Source of the DNA: Molossus alvarezi
Lineage: Eukaryota > Chordata > Mammalia > Chiroptera > Molossidae
Assembly (NCBI GenBank): GCA_037176705.1
Contig: CM073907.1
Location: 12,803,001-12,867,000, forward strand
Length of the DNA stretch: 64,000 nucleotides
Direction: 5' to 3'
In this document: positions 22,551-33,244 of the stretch, one piece after another
Layout of the letters: each line of letters starts with the position of its first letter
Numbering within the stretch: position 1 is the stretch's first letter
Made by a program: the position numbers and the translations under genes
The notes under the pieces: model-generated
The model's database searches: none
Seen by the model: the letters and a program-made list of their open reading frames with translations, nothing else
What the model was told of the DNA's origin: nothing

Positions 22551-25274
22551 GTAATTGTTGCTTCTTATTGTAGTTGTTACTGTTTGTACAGTGATTTTCC
22601 TGAAATAATTCTGTAAAATCTCTTCTTTGTTCTGTGTGACCACTGGAATTTCTGTCCTGTTAGCTTAGCTGTCAGCTAATGATTAGACAGAGATTCCCAT
22701 AAACCTCTGGAATAAAAATATGTCCCCGTCTTTGCTGAGGGCCTTTGTGTACCCACACGAATACTCTGCCAGGCGTGTGTTCACTTTCTGCTCGGACAGA
22801 GTGTCAAGGTCAGCCAGAACTGAGAGCTTCAGGCCTTTCCTGAGCATGTTCCCAACATACAAGTACGTGGCCTTCTAGGTGTGTCACAGGAGTATGTCAT
22901 GGTTTTCAAAGCCCTCTGGACATCTCATTTCTCAGCCTTTTCATCCCAGCTTTTTAGTTAGTCTGCTGCTGGTATCTATCACCTAAGGGAGCAGGGACTA
23001 AAAACATTTTCCTGTAAATGTTTTTGAAAAATACCCCACATCTCTGCCCCCAGCTAACTGTTGGGCCAGTTCCAAGTCTGGGGAAATTAAGACAAGCCTT
23101 TTGAGCTAGTCTTTCCGGGAACCACCAGGCAGAATAACACAAATAATTACAATCCTTTGTGGATGAGGTCCTTTCTGCTTCCACTGGTACCAGGAATTCA
23201 GGCTGCTATTCTCAGGACAACCACCGAGCTGGGTGGGGTGGAGCTGGGTACGGCAGAATGCCCTACAGCTTACTGAAAAAATAAGTAAAATAAAAACACA
23301 GTTCCATCCCCACACATGCATACTCAAATCGGGGATGAGCTCTGCAGTTCATATATGACTTTATGGGGTTACTTTCCTAAGCTCCTCCCTCTCTACAATC
23401 TCCCCGGTATTTCTGATTCCCTGGCCCCCCGTTTACCAACCAGAAATCTGGGATTTTAATTAATCTGCTCTGACCTACACTTCCACAACAGTGGTAGCAT
23501 GATAACGTTGTGAGAACGGAATGAAATCGTGTAAATAAAAGGGCTCCGTGAGCGGTAAAAGCTATGCGGGTGTGGAACAGCCTGACCAGATGAAGTAGGT
23601 GTAACTGCAAACCGGCACGTGCTTTCTTATCTCTGTGTTGCTATAGCTCTTAGGGTGTTTGATTTTGAACGTTACCCCACTAAACTTTAGTCGCTGAACG
23701 GAAATGCATTTTGAGTTACAGCATTGTAAATAGCACTTTCCGTTCCATTCAAAGAGTGGTCCAACAAGAGGCAGATGTGGGGAACTTTTGTAGTAACTTC
23801 CAAGAGAATACCTGTGAATGGTATACCTTCACTGGCTTTCATAGACTCTTATCTGTTAAATATAAGGTCCAAATTTTTGTTGTCATGGTCAGGGTCCCGT
23901 GCGTCCTTCCTGAAGACAGAGCTTAGACGTTGGGAGTTCTGTAGTAAGCCAGTTATTAAAACCTGTTTTATATGTAGTCAGCTTTTCACGGGCAGCTAGC
24001 ACACTTCACCTGCAAGGCACCTCAGAAATTATACGGGAACATTTCCTTAATGACAGAGCTAAATGTTCACATAAAAACATAAGGTTAGTGGAACGACTAG
24101 GTCCAGTTTGTACTTGAAGAAACCCGTGTTTCAAGATCCCATGGTATTCTATATTGAGTTCTAAGACCATTCCTGCCCTGTAATTTCAGTGCAGATCTAT
24201 AGATCATAAAGTTGGCTAATCCAGTCCAAATTTCACAACCAGCTATTTTAATCCCCATCGACTTCTTCCTACGGGGCTGCCTTTTAAGTTTAGTAATTGT
24301 AGGGAGAACACCCGCGTGGAGCAGCAGCGCCCTGCATGGAGAATGACCGGTGTGTAATTTCCTGTGCGAGCACGTTTGCTGGACTGAATCATGCAAATCG
24401 CTGGTCCAGGTTCTGAAAGGTGCCCAGACAGCAGGAGGCCAGGAAGGGCCTGCCGCCCACAGGGCATTGCCTTTCCTAGACCCTGTGGTCTGACCGGTGC
24501 TGGTGATGCCTGCTGGTGATGCCGCAATGAAGACAACAGGGAAACCAGCAGGTGGTGACTCGGAAAACAAAACCGGCCAAGATGTCAAGTTAGAGAGGTG
24601 GCAGAAACGTCTGAGTAGTGGAAAGTTGGATTTTAAAATCACTGATGCCAAAAATTAGGTTAAAATAATTCATTGTATTTCTGTTGCTCTCAGTTGTCCT
24701 GGTTAAGCTTCTCCCCATACCTCCTCGTTTTGGTCTCTGGTATTCACCTATGACTCAGCCTAGACAAGGAACTGGACGGGTGGGAACGCGCCCGCCGGTG
24801 GTGGTCTCAGCCAAGGGAACCCGGAAGGAGCCTGTTTTACTGCCGGGCACACTTTCATTCCTATTACGTGTGTGCAGAGCCCCAGGGGCAGCCACCCGAC
24901 AACCACGTTTCTGGAGCCTGGGTCCAGGAATGGTAAGAATCCAAACAATGCTTGGGGGCGGGAGCAGGGTAAAAGCCAGAGGGAAACAAAACACAATTTC
25001 CATTGTAAATGACTGACTGTGATTCAATCCAAGTTAATGTCTAACTACAAAGTGGAAATTTCCAAATCATCACGCTGGGGGTACTTCACCTTTCTGTAAA
25101 GAAATAATTTGTATATCTTGAAAGCTTAGTGATCACTGTTAAAATACCAAGGAAGTGTTTCAGATTGTATTGAAAATGTTATCTTATTAAGGCCAAAAGT
25201 TGGTGTGAGTTTGGCTGGTTGGATCACAAGATGAGTAGGTGTAGGAGGGGAGAGAGGCCAGAGACCTGCAGCTG

Positions 25275-25530
25275 CCAGAGGCTGGTGTGGCTCAGTGGTT
25301 AGAATGTCACCCCAAGCACCAAAGGGTCATGGGTTCAATTCCCAGTCAAGGGCACATACCTGGGTTGCAGGTTCGATCCCTGGGCCTGGTGGGGGCACAT
25401 GAGGGAGGCCACCAATTGATGTGTCTCTCTCATGTAGATGTTTCTCGCTCTCCCTCCCTCCCTCCCTCCCTTCCACTTGCTCTAAATCAAAGGAAAAAGA
25501 TACCCTTGGGTGAGGACTAACAACAACAAC
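25275..25530 (+). mobile_element. Ves-type SINE, CACCAAAGGGTC subfamily
   Basis: Head GCTGGTGTGGCTCAGTGGTT, CACCAAAGGGTCATGGGTTC, AATTCCCAGTCAAGGGCAC, CT-rich stretch, 'ggtgaggactaac' end. Confidence 0.88.
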
Positions 25531-26334
25531 AGTCACTGCCTGAACATGCCCCAGGGAGACTTCCAGAACAATGTCAGTTGTTTTTCTAATCAATTACTTG
25601 AACAAGCTTGAATGGCTTTTATTAAGTGATAAGCGTCTGGAAAATTGTGTGATTAAAAAGATGTGGGTAGTGCAGATTTCTTGTTCCTGTCCTTATTTTT
25701 CCCAGCTGCAGGGAGAGCTGTACTAGAAAGTTTAGGGGGAAAGCTTCCCCGTTCTGTCCCTGCCTGACCTGCCTCCATTTGCTCTTGATTTGTTGGTTCA
25801 CACATTCATTCGTTCTGCATTTATTAAAACACTAAGGTGTGGATGATGCTGATTCTCTTGGCATCCAAGAGGTAGATGTGTCTGAAACACAGACCCAACC
25901 CTGGTTTAGAGGTTTCCACCCTCTTGGGGGACTGACACCTGTGTCCCTCCTGCAGTTCCTGGTCTCATGAGTGAAAGGTTGGGAGGAGACCGCGGGCAGG
26001 ATGAGGTCGGTTCCTAAGGGAGACCACCCGGGGTCAAGGCAGCCACAGGAGAACACCCTGCAGCTGCTGCTCTCTCTGCTGATGCTGGGTGTCTGGTGGG
26101 CGAGAAAATCAGGCTTCTTTGGATTCTGTTTCGGCCTGGACTGTTTGCCATAAACGTCCTCATTCACTTCTAGGTACAGCACACAACCATCCCCTACAAC
26201 TGGCCCCTATTTTGGGGGGAAGGGAGAACACATAAAAACCCAAAGTTTGAATACACCAGAGAACCAGCCGGGAGTTAAATTTAAATGAACTTGGGCACCC
26301 TGCTCAGGACGGGGTGCAGGAGCGCACTAAACCT

Positions 26335-26406
26335 GCGGCCGAGGAGGGGTCGCGCGTGGCGGCGGAGGAGGGGTCGCGGGTGGCGGCCGAGGAGGGGTCG
26401 CGCGTG
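26335..26406. repeat. 24-bp minisatellite, three copies, abutting a TRPM1 donor
   Basis: Three 24-bp units (26335-26358, 26359-26382, 26383-26406) built on GAGGAGGGGTCGCG. They differ at one to three positions. The last unit ends directly next to the donor hexamer (26407-26412) of in-window exon 25. Units are whole codons on the minus strand. Confidence 0.92.
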
Positions 26407-26412
26407 GCGCAC

Positions 26413-26545
26413 CTCTCGCAGGTGACGCGGATGCGCTCCTCGCTGGACGACTGCTGCTCGTCCTCCTTCTCCTGGAAGTGCTCCTGCACACACTGCTCCT
26501 CGAACTCGTGCAGCCTGCGCAGCTCCTCCTCGCTGAGGAACAGCT
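26413..26545 (-). CDS. TRPM1: TRPM1 in-window exon 25 (start of coiled-coil region)
   Basis: The 133-nt exon has acceptor cgcag and donor gtgcgc, a weak donor. It completes K and reads [20 protein letters not shown], then [20 protein letters not shown], then TCE. Acidic, helical, cytosolic; leads into the coiled coil. Confidence 0.96.
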
Positions 26546-27130
26546 CTGCGGGGACAAGGTGCGCCAGTGAGCCCGCCACGCCCGTGCAGTCTGCTTCCCC
26601 GCCTCGTGGTGGGTCGGGCCAGCCTCGGCGTGGACCGGGTTCCCACGAGTCCAGGCATTGATGCCACAAGAACGCCTCGTAGCAGGCAACAGTCATCTTT
26701 CCAACGGAGCGAAATGGCTCCCTCTTTAGCACACACCTAACTACAGCGATTTGGAAAGGCACTCAAGTGCTATTTTCTGCGAAACCTTTTGCATGTATTT
26801 TGCGGATAGTCAGTGTACTGCACTTATTTCTCATCATCTTTAGATGCAACACATGAAAACATTTTGAAAGGAACACCGATATAGCTTTCAAGACCTCTCT
26901 CAGTTTCCCACCTCTTTAGCAGCAGGCTTTCAGAGATTACTAACAAACTAACAAACTAACGAAACCACAGTGCCGCCCCACAAAATGAGAAGCGTCGTGT
27001 GAAGAATGTCATTTGGGCCCGGGTGTTGTTTTCACACATCCGAGCAGTTTCCTGAGGTTCCCACGAGTGTCCCGTTGGGAACCTCTCTGGAAAGCAGCCT
27101 GGGTTAGAAGTGAAAGGGCTGTGCACATAC
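26546..27130 (-). other. TRPM1 intron, exons 24-25
   Basis: 585 bp. Unique sequence; no repeat or regulatory element recognised. Confidence 0.7.
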
Positions 27131-27333
27131 TCAGTCCTCGATCCTGTTCCTCGTGGTCCCCGTCTCTTTTCTTCCTGCAGTGGCCGCTGAGGCGCATGGC
27201 AATTATGTAGATATGGTTTAAAATGATCATGGGTGGGGGCAGGACCGGCCGGTCGTGAAATGTCATGATCAGCTGGTACCGCTGGAATTTCCACACTTGG
27301 TTGGATATCGACTTGACTTCAAAGAAGGTGTTG
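27131..27333 (-). CDS. TRPM1: TRPM1 in-window exon 24 (TRP helix)
   Basis: The 203-nt exon has acceptor taaag and donor gtatgt. It reads [20 protein letters not shown], then [20 protein letters not shown], then [20 protein letters not shown], then [15 protein letters not shown] is the TRP box helix that follows S6 and couples the pore to the cytosolic domains. VLPPPMIIL is the conserved segment after it. Confidence 0.97.
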
Positions 27334-28591
27334 CTTTAAAAGAATACATTTTTACTTAGTCATACTCCGTCCTCTGATTTTCCAGAGCAAGCAGTTATAG
27401 TGAAGTGACAAAGCACAATGAAATAGCCTTTTAGGGCCACCGAGTTCTAGCTCCTACGTAACCCTGCCTTTGGTTTATCTGTCAACGTGGGGATCATCTG
27501 CACTCCAAGGCATTTTACTCACATACCTAGTAATTCAAAGTATTGAAATTGCTACCTACTGCTTTCTTGCAACATCACACTGCAGTCTACAGTCTCCTAT
27601 GCTCAGGGAATTTTATTCCCTATATTTCAAGGTAGGAACCATTCAACTAAGCCTTTTGAAGTATTTACACTTCCATTTCAGACTACTTTATTTTTTGGTA
27701 ACAGAATTGATTGCTCGTGGAACATATTTGATTGAAGCTGTGTTATTTTGGATGTTGGTTAGGTACTATCTTTGTTGTTTAGTGTCTTCTGGCTGTAACC
27801 ACATGGTTGCCTGTGTCCGTGGGGTATGCATATATATTCTTTGGCTATTCTCTTCACCTTCCTTGTCCCATCTGCCACCTCCCTCCACCTTGCCTCTGAC
27901 AGCTGTCAATCTGTTCCATGTATCCATGCCTCTGGTTCTATTCCGATCATCAGTTTATTTTGATTATTAGATTCCATATTTAAGTGAGGTCATGTGACAT
28001 GTGTCTTTCTCTGACTGGCTTATTTTGTTTAGCATTCTAATCTCCAGGTCCCTCCATGCTGTCACGAAAGGTAAACGTTCCTTCCTTTTTACAGCTGCGT
28101 AGTATTCCCTTGTGTAAATGTAACAGAGCTTCTTTATCTACTCACTTACTAATGGGCACTGGGGCTGTTTCCAGATCTTGGCTATTGTAAATAGTGTTGC
28201 TATGAACATAGGGGTGCACATATTCTTTCTGATTGCTGTTTCAGGATTCTTAGCATCTATTCCCAGAAGTGAGATCACTGGGTCAAATGGCAGTTTCAGT
28301 TTCCATTTTTTGAGGAAACGCCATAGTGTTTCCACAGTGGCTGCACCGGCCTGCATTCCCATCAGCAGTGCACCAGGGTTCCCTTTCCCCCATTTCAACT
28401 CAGCTCTTGATTGATGAGTACATTAGGACTGATGAAGGTTGAACGAAAAAGACTGCACAACGTCCACCCATTTCAAAACCCTGGTGCAGTTCTGTGTGAA
28501 TGCAGTGGCAGTCAGGGAGAGTTCTGGGGTCAAGCGGAACACCTGTCAAGTAGTAAGTCATCAGCACAAGCTCATCAGCTGTGATACGTAC
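27334..28591 (-). other. TRPM1 intron, exons 23-24
   Basis: 1.26 kb. The upper half is a 5'-truncated L1 (listed). The segment 27.34-27.7 kb has no element I recognise. Confidence 0.7.
27700..28405 (-). mobile_element. 5'-truncated L1 (end of ORF2 plus 3' untranslated region), degenerate
   Basis: On the minus strand a short frame (about 28398-28138) resembles the C-terminal end of L1 ORF2, with ETLWRFLKKWKLKLPFDPVI-like residues and an IWKQPQCP motif. It continues into L1 3' sequence with frame breaks. Inserted about 190 bp from the S6 exon. A relic, not an active element. Confidence 0.85.
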
Positions 28592-28736
28592 TTGAAAACC
28601 GCGATGAGCAGGTTGACCAGCAAGATGTTGGCTACCAGTAGGTAGCACGCCATGATGGCCGGGGTCAGCCAGGCGCCCGGGATGCAGGGAGGGAGACGCT
28701 TGCCCTCCTCGTCGTACTGGTTGTCCCCACACGGAG
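28592..28736 (-). CDS. TRPM1: TRPM1 in-window exon 23 (pore loop and S6)
   Basis: The 145-nt exon has acceptor ttcag and donor gtacgt. It reads [20 protein letters not shown], then [20 protein letters not shown], then NLLIAVF. The two cysteines of the extracellular loop (C1051, C1066 in window numbering) are the conserved TRPM pair. [22 protein letters not shown] is S6, which lines the gate. Confidence 0.97.
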
Positions 28737-29454
28737 CTGAAACAAGAGTTAGTCCCTTTGTGCTTGCTTCTACACAGAGTGAAAAGAAATGAATAACTTA
28801 CAGAGGTTATTAAGTGACCTTTTGAATTTTTAATATGATTTTTTTCTGTGAAATATGTCAGCTCATATAAAGATGAGGAACTCCTTTCTGTACTGAGTCA
28901 TTCTTAACCTGTCACATTTAGAGACATGCTCCTATTTCTTTATTGTGCTTCTCCAGATAAAAGTTCTTAGTTTTTCAGCAGCTCCATCCATCTCTGTGGA
29001 TTTTTTCTTTACTATTGTCCATTAGAAAGTTATTGTGTTTTCTATTATTCAACGCCAGCTTGCGCTGTCTCTTTGGTTTCACTCATAATTGACGTTCAAA
29101 ATAATCTTGTTCTGGGGTAGGAGGTAAGGGTCCCTCTACCCCCATATCCATTAGTCGACTGTTCTGGTGCCAGGTTTGAAAAATAATCTTTTCTCTCCCT
29201 GTTCATTGGAAATGCCACCTTGATCATATGGGACCTATTTCGTGGAGAAAACACAGGATGATCCCAACAGTGATTAGTGAAGTAATCTCCATCAATATAT
29301 AGTCAATGTGCTTCTTGCTTATTTACAGTCTAAGAAAGTGTCGGCACCGGAAAACCGGAGAAGCGTGTGTCCCCAGGGCGAGGCGCAGTGACCAGCTGAG
29401 GAAGGGCCTGGCGCACATGTCAGGGGCGGGGCCGTGCAGGCCGTGAGCACTTAC
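28737..29454 (-). other. TRPM1 intron, exons 22-23
   Basis: 718 bp. About 28970-29260 looks like a very diverged L1 fragment in antisense (listed); otherwise nothing recognised. Confidence 0.65.
28970..29260 (-). mobile_element. Probable old L1 fragment
   Basis: 'gttctggggtaggaggtaag', 'gtccctctacccccatatcc' and 'attggaaatgccaccttgat' follow the antisense order of an L1 ORF2 region, but divergence is high. Confidence 0.45.
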
Positions 29455-29475
29455 GGTTAATTTCCATGGCGTAGA
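29455..29475 (-). CDS. TRPM1: TRPM1 in-window exon 22, 21-nt microexon in the pore loop
   Basis: A 21-nt exon: the minus strand reads gcgcag, then TCTACGCCATGGAAATTAAC plus C, then gtaagt. With one base from exon 21 and two from exon 23 it gives LYAMEINP, which completes DQID-LYAMEINP-PCGDN exactly as the TRPM1 pore loop requires. Acceptor and donor are both strong. The short length makes it easy to miss by ORF search. Confidence 0.95.
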
Positions 29476-30042
29476 CTGCGCGCGATTGGACAGCGGGGTT
29501 TTATTTCCATTGCGACAGGAAGGGAAGAAAGAAAATAAGATGACAGTTGAGAGAACAGTGAAATGATTTAACAGCACAAGAAATGCAGGGTCTTCGAGCT
29601 GGGGAATTACAGATTCACGCTTGGAAACAGATCTATTTAGAAAAATTGTGCGTGTTACTAACTCCAGGAAACGTATACATATCTCATGAGTATTTATTTT
29701 ACCATATGTCATAAGCAATAGCAAAAGCTTAAAAGTACTGTGAAGAAGGCATGAGGCCACTGGCTGGTGATCATTTGAATGTACCGATCACCAGCCAGGC
29801 ACCCTCCGCATCCTGACACGAACACCTCACAGGCACAAGTGTGTGCAGGAAAAGTACCTAATAATCAGATCGAAGAATCAAAACCCTACACTAATGGTGT
29901 AACTGAAAACAGTGTAAAAAGTAGTGTAGCTCCCAGTTTACCTCCACCGCCTCCGTTACCCAGTTCAATGTGAAGGGTGACGGTAGAACATGACGACTTA
30001 ACGTCGGATCCAGGACTTTGCAACCTTTATGTTCAGTGGTTT

Positions 30043-30302
30043 CATTTACTTATTTATTTTTTATCCTCACCCGAGGACATTTTTGCATTTATCTTCAGAT
30101 AAAGTGGGAGGGAGAAATGGGGGGAGAGAGAGAAATATCGATGTGAGAGGGACACATCAACTGGCTGCCATCCACACAACCCCAACCGGGGCTGGGGACA
30201 AACTACAACTGAGGTATGTGCCCTTAGTGGGAACCGAACCGAACCTGGGTCTCTCTGGTCTGTGGGCTGACGCTCTAAGCGCTGAGCCAAACCAGGCAGG
30301 TC
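30043..30302 (-). mobile_element. Ves SINE with 10-bp duplication
   Basis: Minus-strand copy flanked by TCAGTGGTTT at 30033-30042 and 30303-30312. The B-box region has an extra GAACC repeat ('ggaaccgaaccgaacctggg'). Confidence 0.92.
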
Positions 30303-30420
30303 TCAGTGGTTTTTACATTTACCTCGCTAATAGTCTTTGAAACCAAATTAGGTCTTATGTTCTGGCTTACCAGTGACTGACATGGAGATACTTGTGATAA
30401 TAACATGTTCTGAATCACGT

Positions 30421-30515
30421 TGTACACGCTAGATAGAGGCATGGAGTGAACTAGTTATCAGTCTGACCTTGTGGCCATAGATACACGGACCGCCCTGCGT
30501 TTCATACACAGGAGG
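30421..30515 (+). repeat. 95-bp direct repeat, copy 1
   Basis: Begins TGTACACGCTAGATAGAGGC and ends TTTCATACACAGGAGG. It recurs at 31380-31474 with three substitutions. Not recognisable as a SINE. Confidence 0.9.
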
Positions 30516-30534
30516 GTATTGAACCCTCTTCATG

Positions 30535-30802
30535 CCCTGGCAGGTGTGTCTCAGTGCTTAGAGCATTGGCCTGCACACCAAAGGGTCTCGGGTCCGATTC
30601 CCAGTCAAGGGCATGTACCTGGGTTGCAGAATTGATCCCTGGACCCAGTTGAGGAATGTGCAGGAGGCAACCAATGGATGTGTCTCTCTCACATCTATAT
30701 TTCTCTCTCTCTCTCTGTCCCCCTTCCTCCTTCCCTCCCACTCTTCCACTCTCTCTAAATTCGATGGAAAAAATATCCTTGGGTGAGGATTAACAAAAAC
30801 GA
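30535..30802 (+). mobile_element. Ves-type SINE, CACCAAAGGGTC subfamily
   Basis: Head GCCCTGGCAGGTGTGTCTCA, CACACCAAAGGGTCTCGGGT, CT-rich part, 'ttgggtgaggattaac' end. It lies between the two 95-bp repeat copies. Confidence 0.88.
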
Positions 30803-30834
30803 CCCAAAAAGCCCGTCTTTTCCCAATGGTAATG

Positions 30835-30957
30835 GAAGACTTGACTTGAGGTGCTGAACACACAATACAGTGTACGGGGGATGCATTATGGGACTGTACG
30901 CTCGAAGCCTATGTAATCTAATTAACCAATGTCACCCCAATAAGTTCAAGAATACAA
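30835..30957 (+). mobile_element. L1 3' end fragment
   Basis: 'gacttgacttgaggtgctga', 'acacacaatacagtgtacg', 'attaaccaatgtcaccccaa' then 'taagttcaag': a short L1 3' tail. Confidence 0.8.
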
Positions 30958-31379
30958 AAGCCCTTCTGCTCCCCAAAGGCTGGCGGCTGGAAGCAGCAGG
31001 CGGGCTGTTGTACGTGATGTCTTCCAGTAACGCAGGCGCACGGATGAAAATATCGGTGTCAGCGTGAAAGCTGGACTGAAGAGCCTCCGCGACAGGTGGG
31101 ACTTTGACCGTCTGGGGACAAGGACATCTGAGTTTTCCTTCTCTACAACCCGAGAGACCCCATGACAACCAGCTGGGCCTGAGGAGGAGCAGGGGCCCAC
31201 ATTCCCGGAAATCCACGTGGGGCTGCAGCTCACTTCCTCTGCTAGCATCCAGACTATTGCTGATAGTTGAAAAAATAGCACTCCATCGGTGAAGGAGAAA
31301 TTGACACCTGTGTGGAAAAGCTTAGGTGGCTGGAAGGAGAAGACAGCACGAGACACCAGCACCCTGGTCAGCTCACTGC

Positions 31380-31474
31380 TGTACACGCTAGATAGAGGCA
31401 TGGTGTGAACTAGTTATCAGTCTGACCTCGTGGCCATAGATACACGGACCACCCTGCGTTTCATACACAGGAGG
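31380..31474 (+). repeat. 95-bp direct repeat, copy 2
   Basis: Partner of 30421-30515; differences are a>t, t>c and g>a. The sequence outside the repeat does not match on either side. Confidence 0.9.
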
Positions 31475-31786
31475 TGACTAGCTCTGTCTTGGGGTGGAAA
31501 GAGACCAGGCTGAAGATGTATTAGGAACCGCAGGCGTGGGTTGAGACGTCCACCAGATCCAGCTAAAGGGACTTGAGACTCAGGATTCCAGTGAATAGTT
31601 TTTAGAGTCGAAGGAATGACTGATGTCTCAAAAAACTACATTTGATCACCTGCACTTACGTACTTCTCCATAAAACCATTTGGCGTCTATTTAGTCCCAA
31701 ACTGACACATGCTCTGCCGTTAGTTTGGACCTGATCATCTGCCTTGGAAGCAGGGAAGAGAATCTTACTATGAATTCTAGTCTTAC

Positions 31787-31961
31787 GGTCTATCTGGTCT
31801 GCAAACACCTCTCCATAGATCATCCAGTAGGGCATGTAGAAGATGTTTCGGGCCAGTCTCCAAGAAGGCTCCTCATCTGGGTGCAAGATGGCTTGACGGG
31901 CTACTCCGAAGCTCATCAGCACCACCAGCATGATGACCACGAAATACAGCATGTCAATCAT
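31787..31961 (-). CDS. TRPM1: TRPM1 in-window exon 21 (S5 and pore)
   Basis: The 175-nt exon has acceptor ctcag and donor gtaaga. It reads [20 protein letters not shown], then [20 protein letters not shown], then [18 protein letters not shown] plus one base. It holds S5, the pore helix ([15 protein letters not shown]) and the filter region YGEVFAD. No pore residue looks disrupted. Confidence 0.98.
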
Positions 31962-32747
31962 CTGAGGGGAAAGAAAATGTGTCCCTTACTGTCTTACCTC
32001 ATTTGCCAAGTTCACGTGGTTCGTGATATTGCTGTCCCCAGAGACTTCCTCAGTGTTCAGTTAGGAGGAAGAAAACCTGTTTCCTTTCTCTCCATCCCAC
32101 CCTCGGGCTGCTGCTCCTCCTTCCTGCAGTGCTTACATCTTATTCTAGAACAATGCTTTGCTGTCTCCTCTTTGCTTCTCCTCTGTTGTTGCCCATAAAC
32201 AAATATTCTTCTAGTAACTACAACTGTAAATGAGCAAGGAAGACTTCCGGGAAGACATGTGAATCTGTAAGGAAAGCTGAGGAGGAGGAGGAGCTGTCTA
32301 AGGAGGTGACAAGATAATGACGTGAGAATACACACTGGTATTCATTCATTCGTTCACTATACGAATGCTGAGTGGTTACTCTGGTTTCTGGACACCGGAC
32401 TGGTATCATTTCCAACCCTAAACATCCCTGAAGATGAGGGCCCGTGCCAAGATAAGCCAAACCAGAGATCCTTTCGCTCAAGGCCACTTGCCCTCGAAAG
32501 AATCGTTCCTAAATTGAGGAGACTTCCTTTCTTCTGGGACCAGTCCTAACACTGAAGCTATTTCAGGTGATAGAAGGAAGACTGGCTGGCTCAGGCTTCA
32601 TTTCATTCCACCCTGTTCTGGAAGAGATCGTACAAAGGTCTGTCTTGACCCCATCACACGATTGCTGTTTCCCTTCCAGACCAGAGCGGGTGAGCCGAAG
32701 GTCGTCCGGAATCCAGGCAGGGAAGGGCCCTGGGCCCTCTCTCTCTG

Positions 32748-32789
<42 letters not shown>

Positions 32790-32992
32790 GGCCCTTGACT
32801 CATGTTTGTGCACTGGATTTAAGTTACTAACATATAGGAGAACTAAGTATCTTAAAGCAAAAGTCACTTCCTGTAAGAAACCAACTGCAAAGGAAAGACC
32901 ACGTGAAATCTAACCAAGTTGCACCCACGGCCTGGACTCACCGTAACCATAGCCACGGCTTCTGTGGTGACTCATGGGGCGTCAGCACTTAC
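31962..32992 (-). other. TRPM1 intron, exons 20-21
   Basis: 1.03 kb. Apart from the GT microsatellite near 32.75 kb, nothing recognised. Confidence 0.7.
32750..32788. repeat. GT microsatellite
   Basis: About nineteen uninterrupted GT units. Confidence 0.95.
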
Positions 32993-33244
32993 CATCTTTC
33001 CAATCATCATCACGTAGGGCCCCAGGTACTTGTTGACACCGAAGATGTCTAGGACGCGGATGTACCAGAAGATGATGTCCACGCAGTAGATGACGCGGCC
33101 GTAGCCCATGTACGGCTCCTTCTGCAGGCGCAGGATTGCTCCAATCAGGAACGTGGAGATGGCCACGAGATCGGTAATGTTCCAGTACTCCTGAAGCCAG
33201 ACTTTCACTTTCTGGCTGAGTTTGCCTGGTTCTGACATGAGGAT
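32993..33244 (-). CDS. TRPM1: TRPM1 in-window exon 20 (S3 and S4)
   Basis: The 252-nt exon has acceptor tccag and donor gtaagt. It reads [20 protein letters not shown], then [20 protein letters not shown] (S3), [20 protein letters not shown] and [10 protein letters not shown] (S4), [14 protein letters not shown]. The acceptor pairs with the GC donor of exon 19. Confidence 0.98.

Larger units (their letters stand above)
21600..23000. mobile_element. Ancient LINE-like repeat interrupted by two Ves SINEs
   Basis: Segments around the SINEs follow an order I know from old interspersed repeats: 'atttaaagctgaatatt', 'tggcaactcaggatatcag', 'tcagctaatgattagacag', 'gtctttgctgagggcctttg', 'gcttcaggcctttcctgagc', 'tggttttcaaagccctctgg'. 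The family is not resolved (L1/HAL1-like is my best guess). Confidence 0.45.
21092..26412 (-). other. TRPM1 intron between in-window exons 25 and 26
   Basis: A 5.3-kb intron with donor gtgcgc. It holds an L1 3' end, an old repeat interrupted by two Ves SINEs, one more Ves and a 24-bp minisatellite at the donor (all listed). The part 23.05-25.27 kb and 25.54-26.33 kb holds nothing I recognise. Confidence 0.75.
29476..31786 (-). other. TRPM1 intron, exons 21-22
   Basis: 2.3 kb. Holds two Ves SINEs, an L1 3' end and two copies of a 95-bp direct repeat, listed separately. The rest (29.48-30.03, 30.96-31.38, 31.48-31.78 kb) is unassigned. Confidence 0.7.

Noticed and set aside
27700..28405. A free gene on the minus strand near 28.1-28.4 kb
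   Set aside because: The frame resembles the L1 ORF2 C-terminus and is 5'-truncated and broken; it is a retrotransposon relic.
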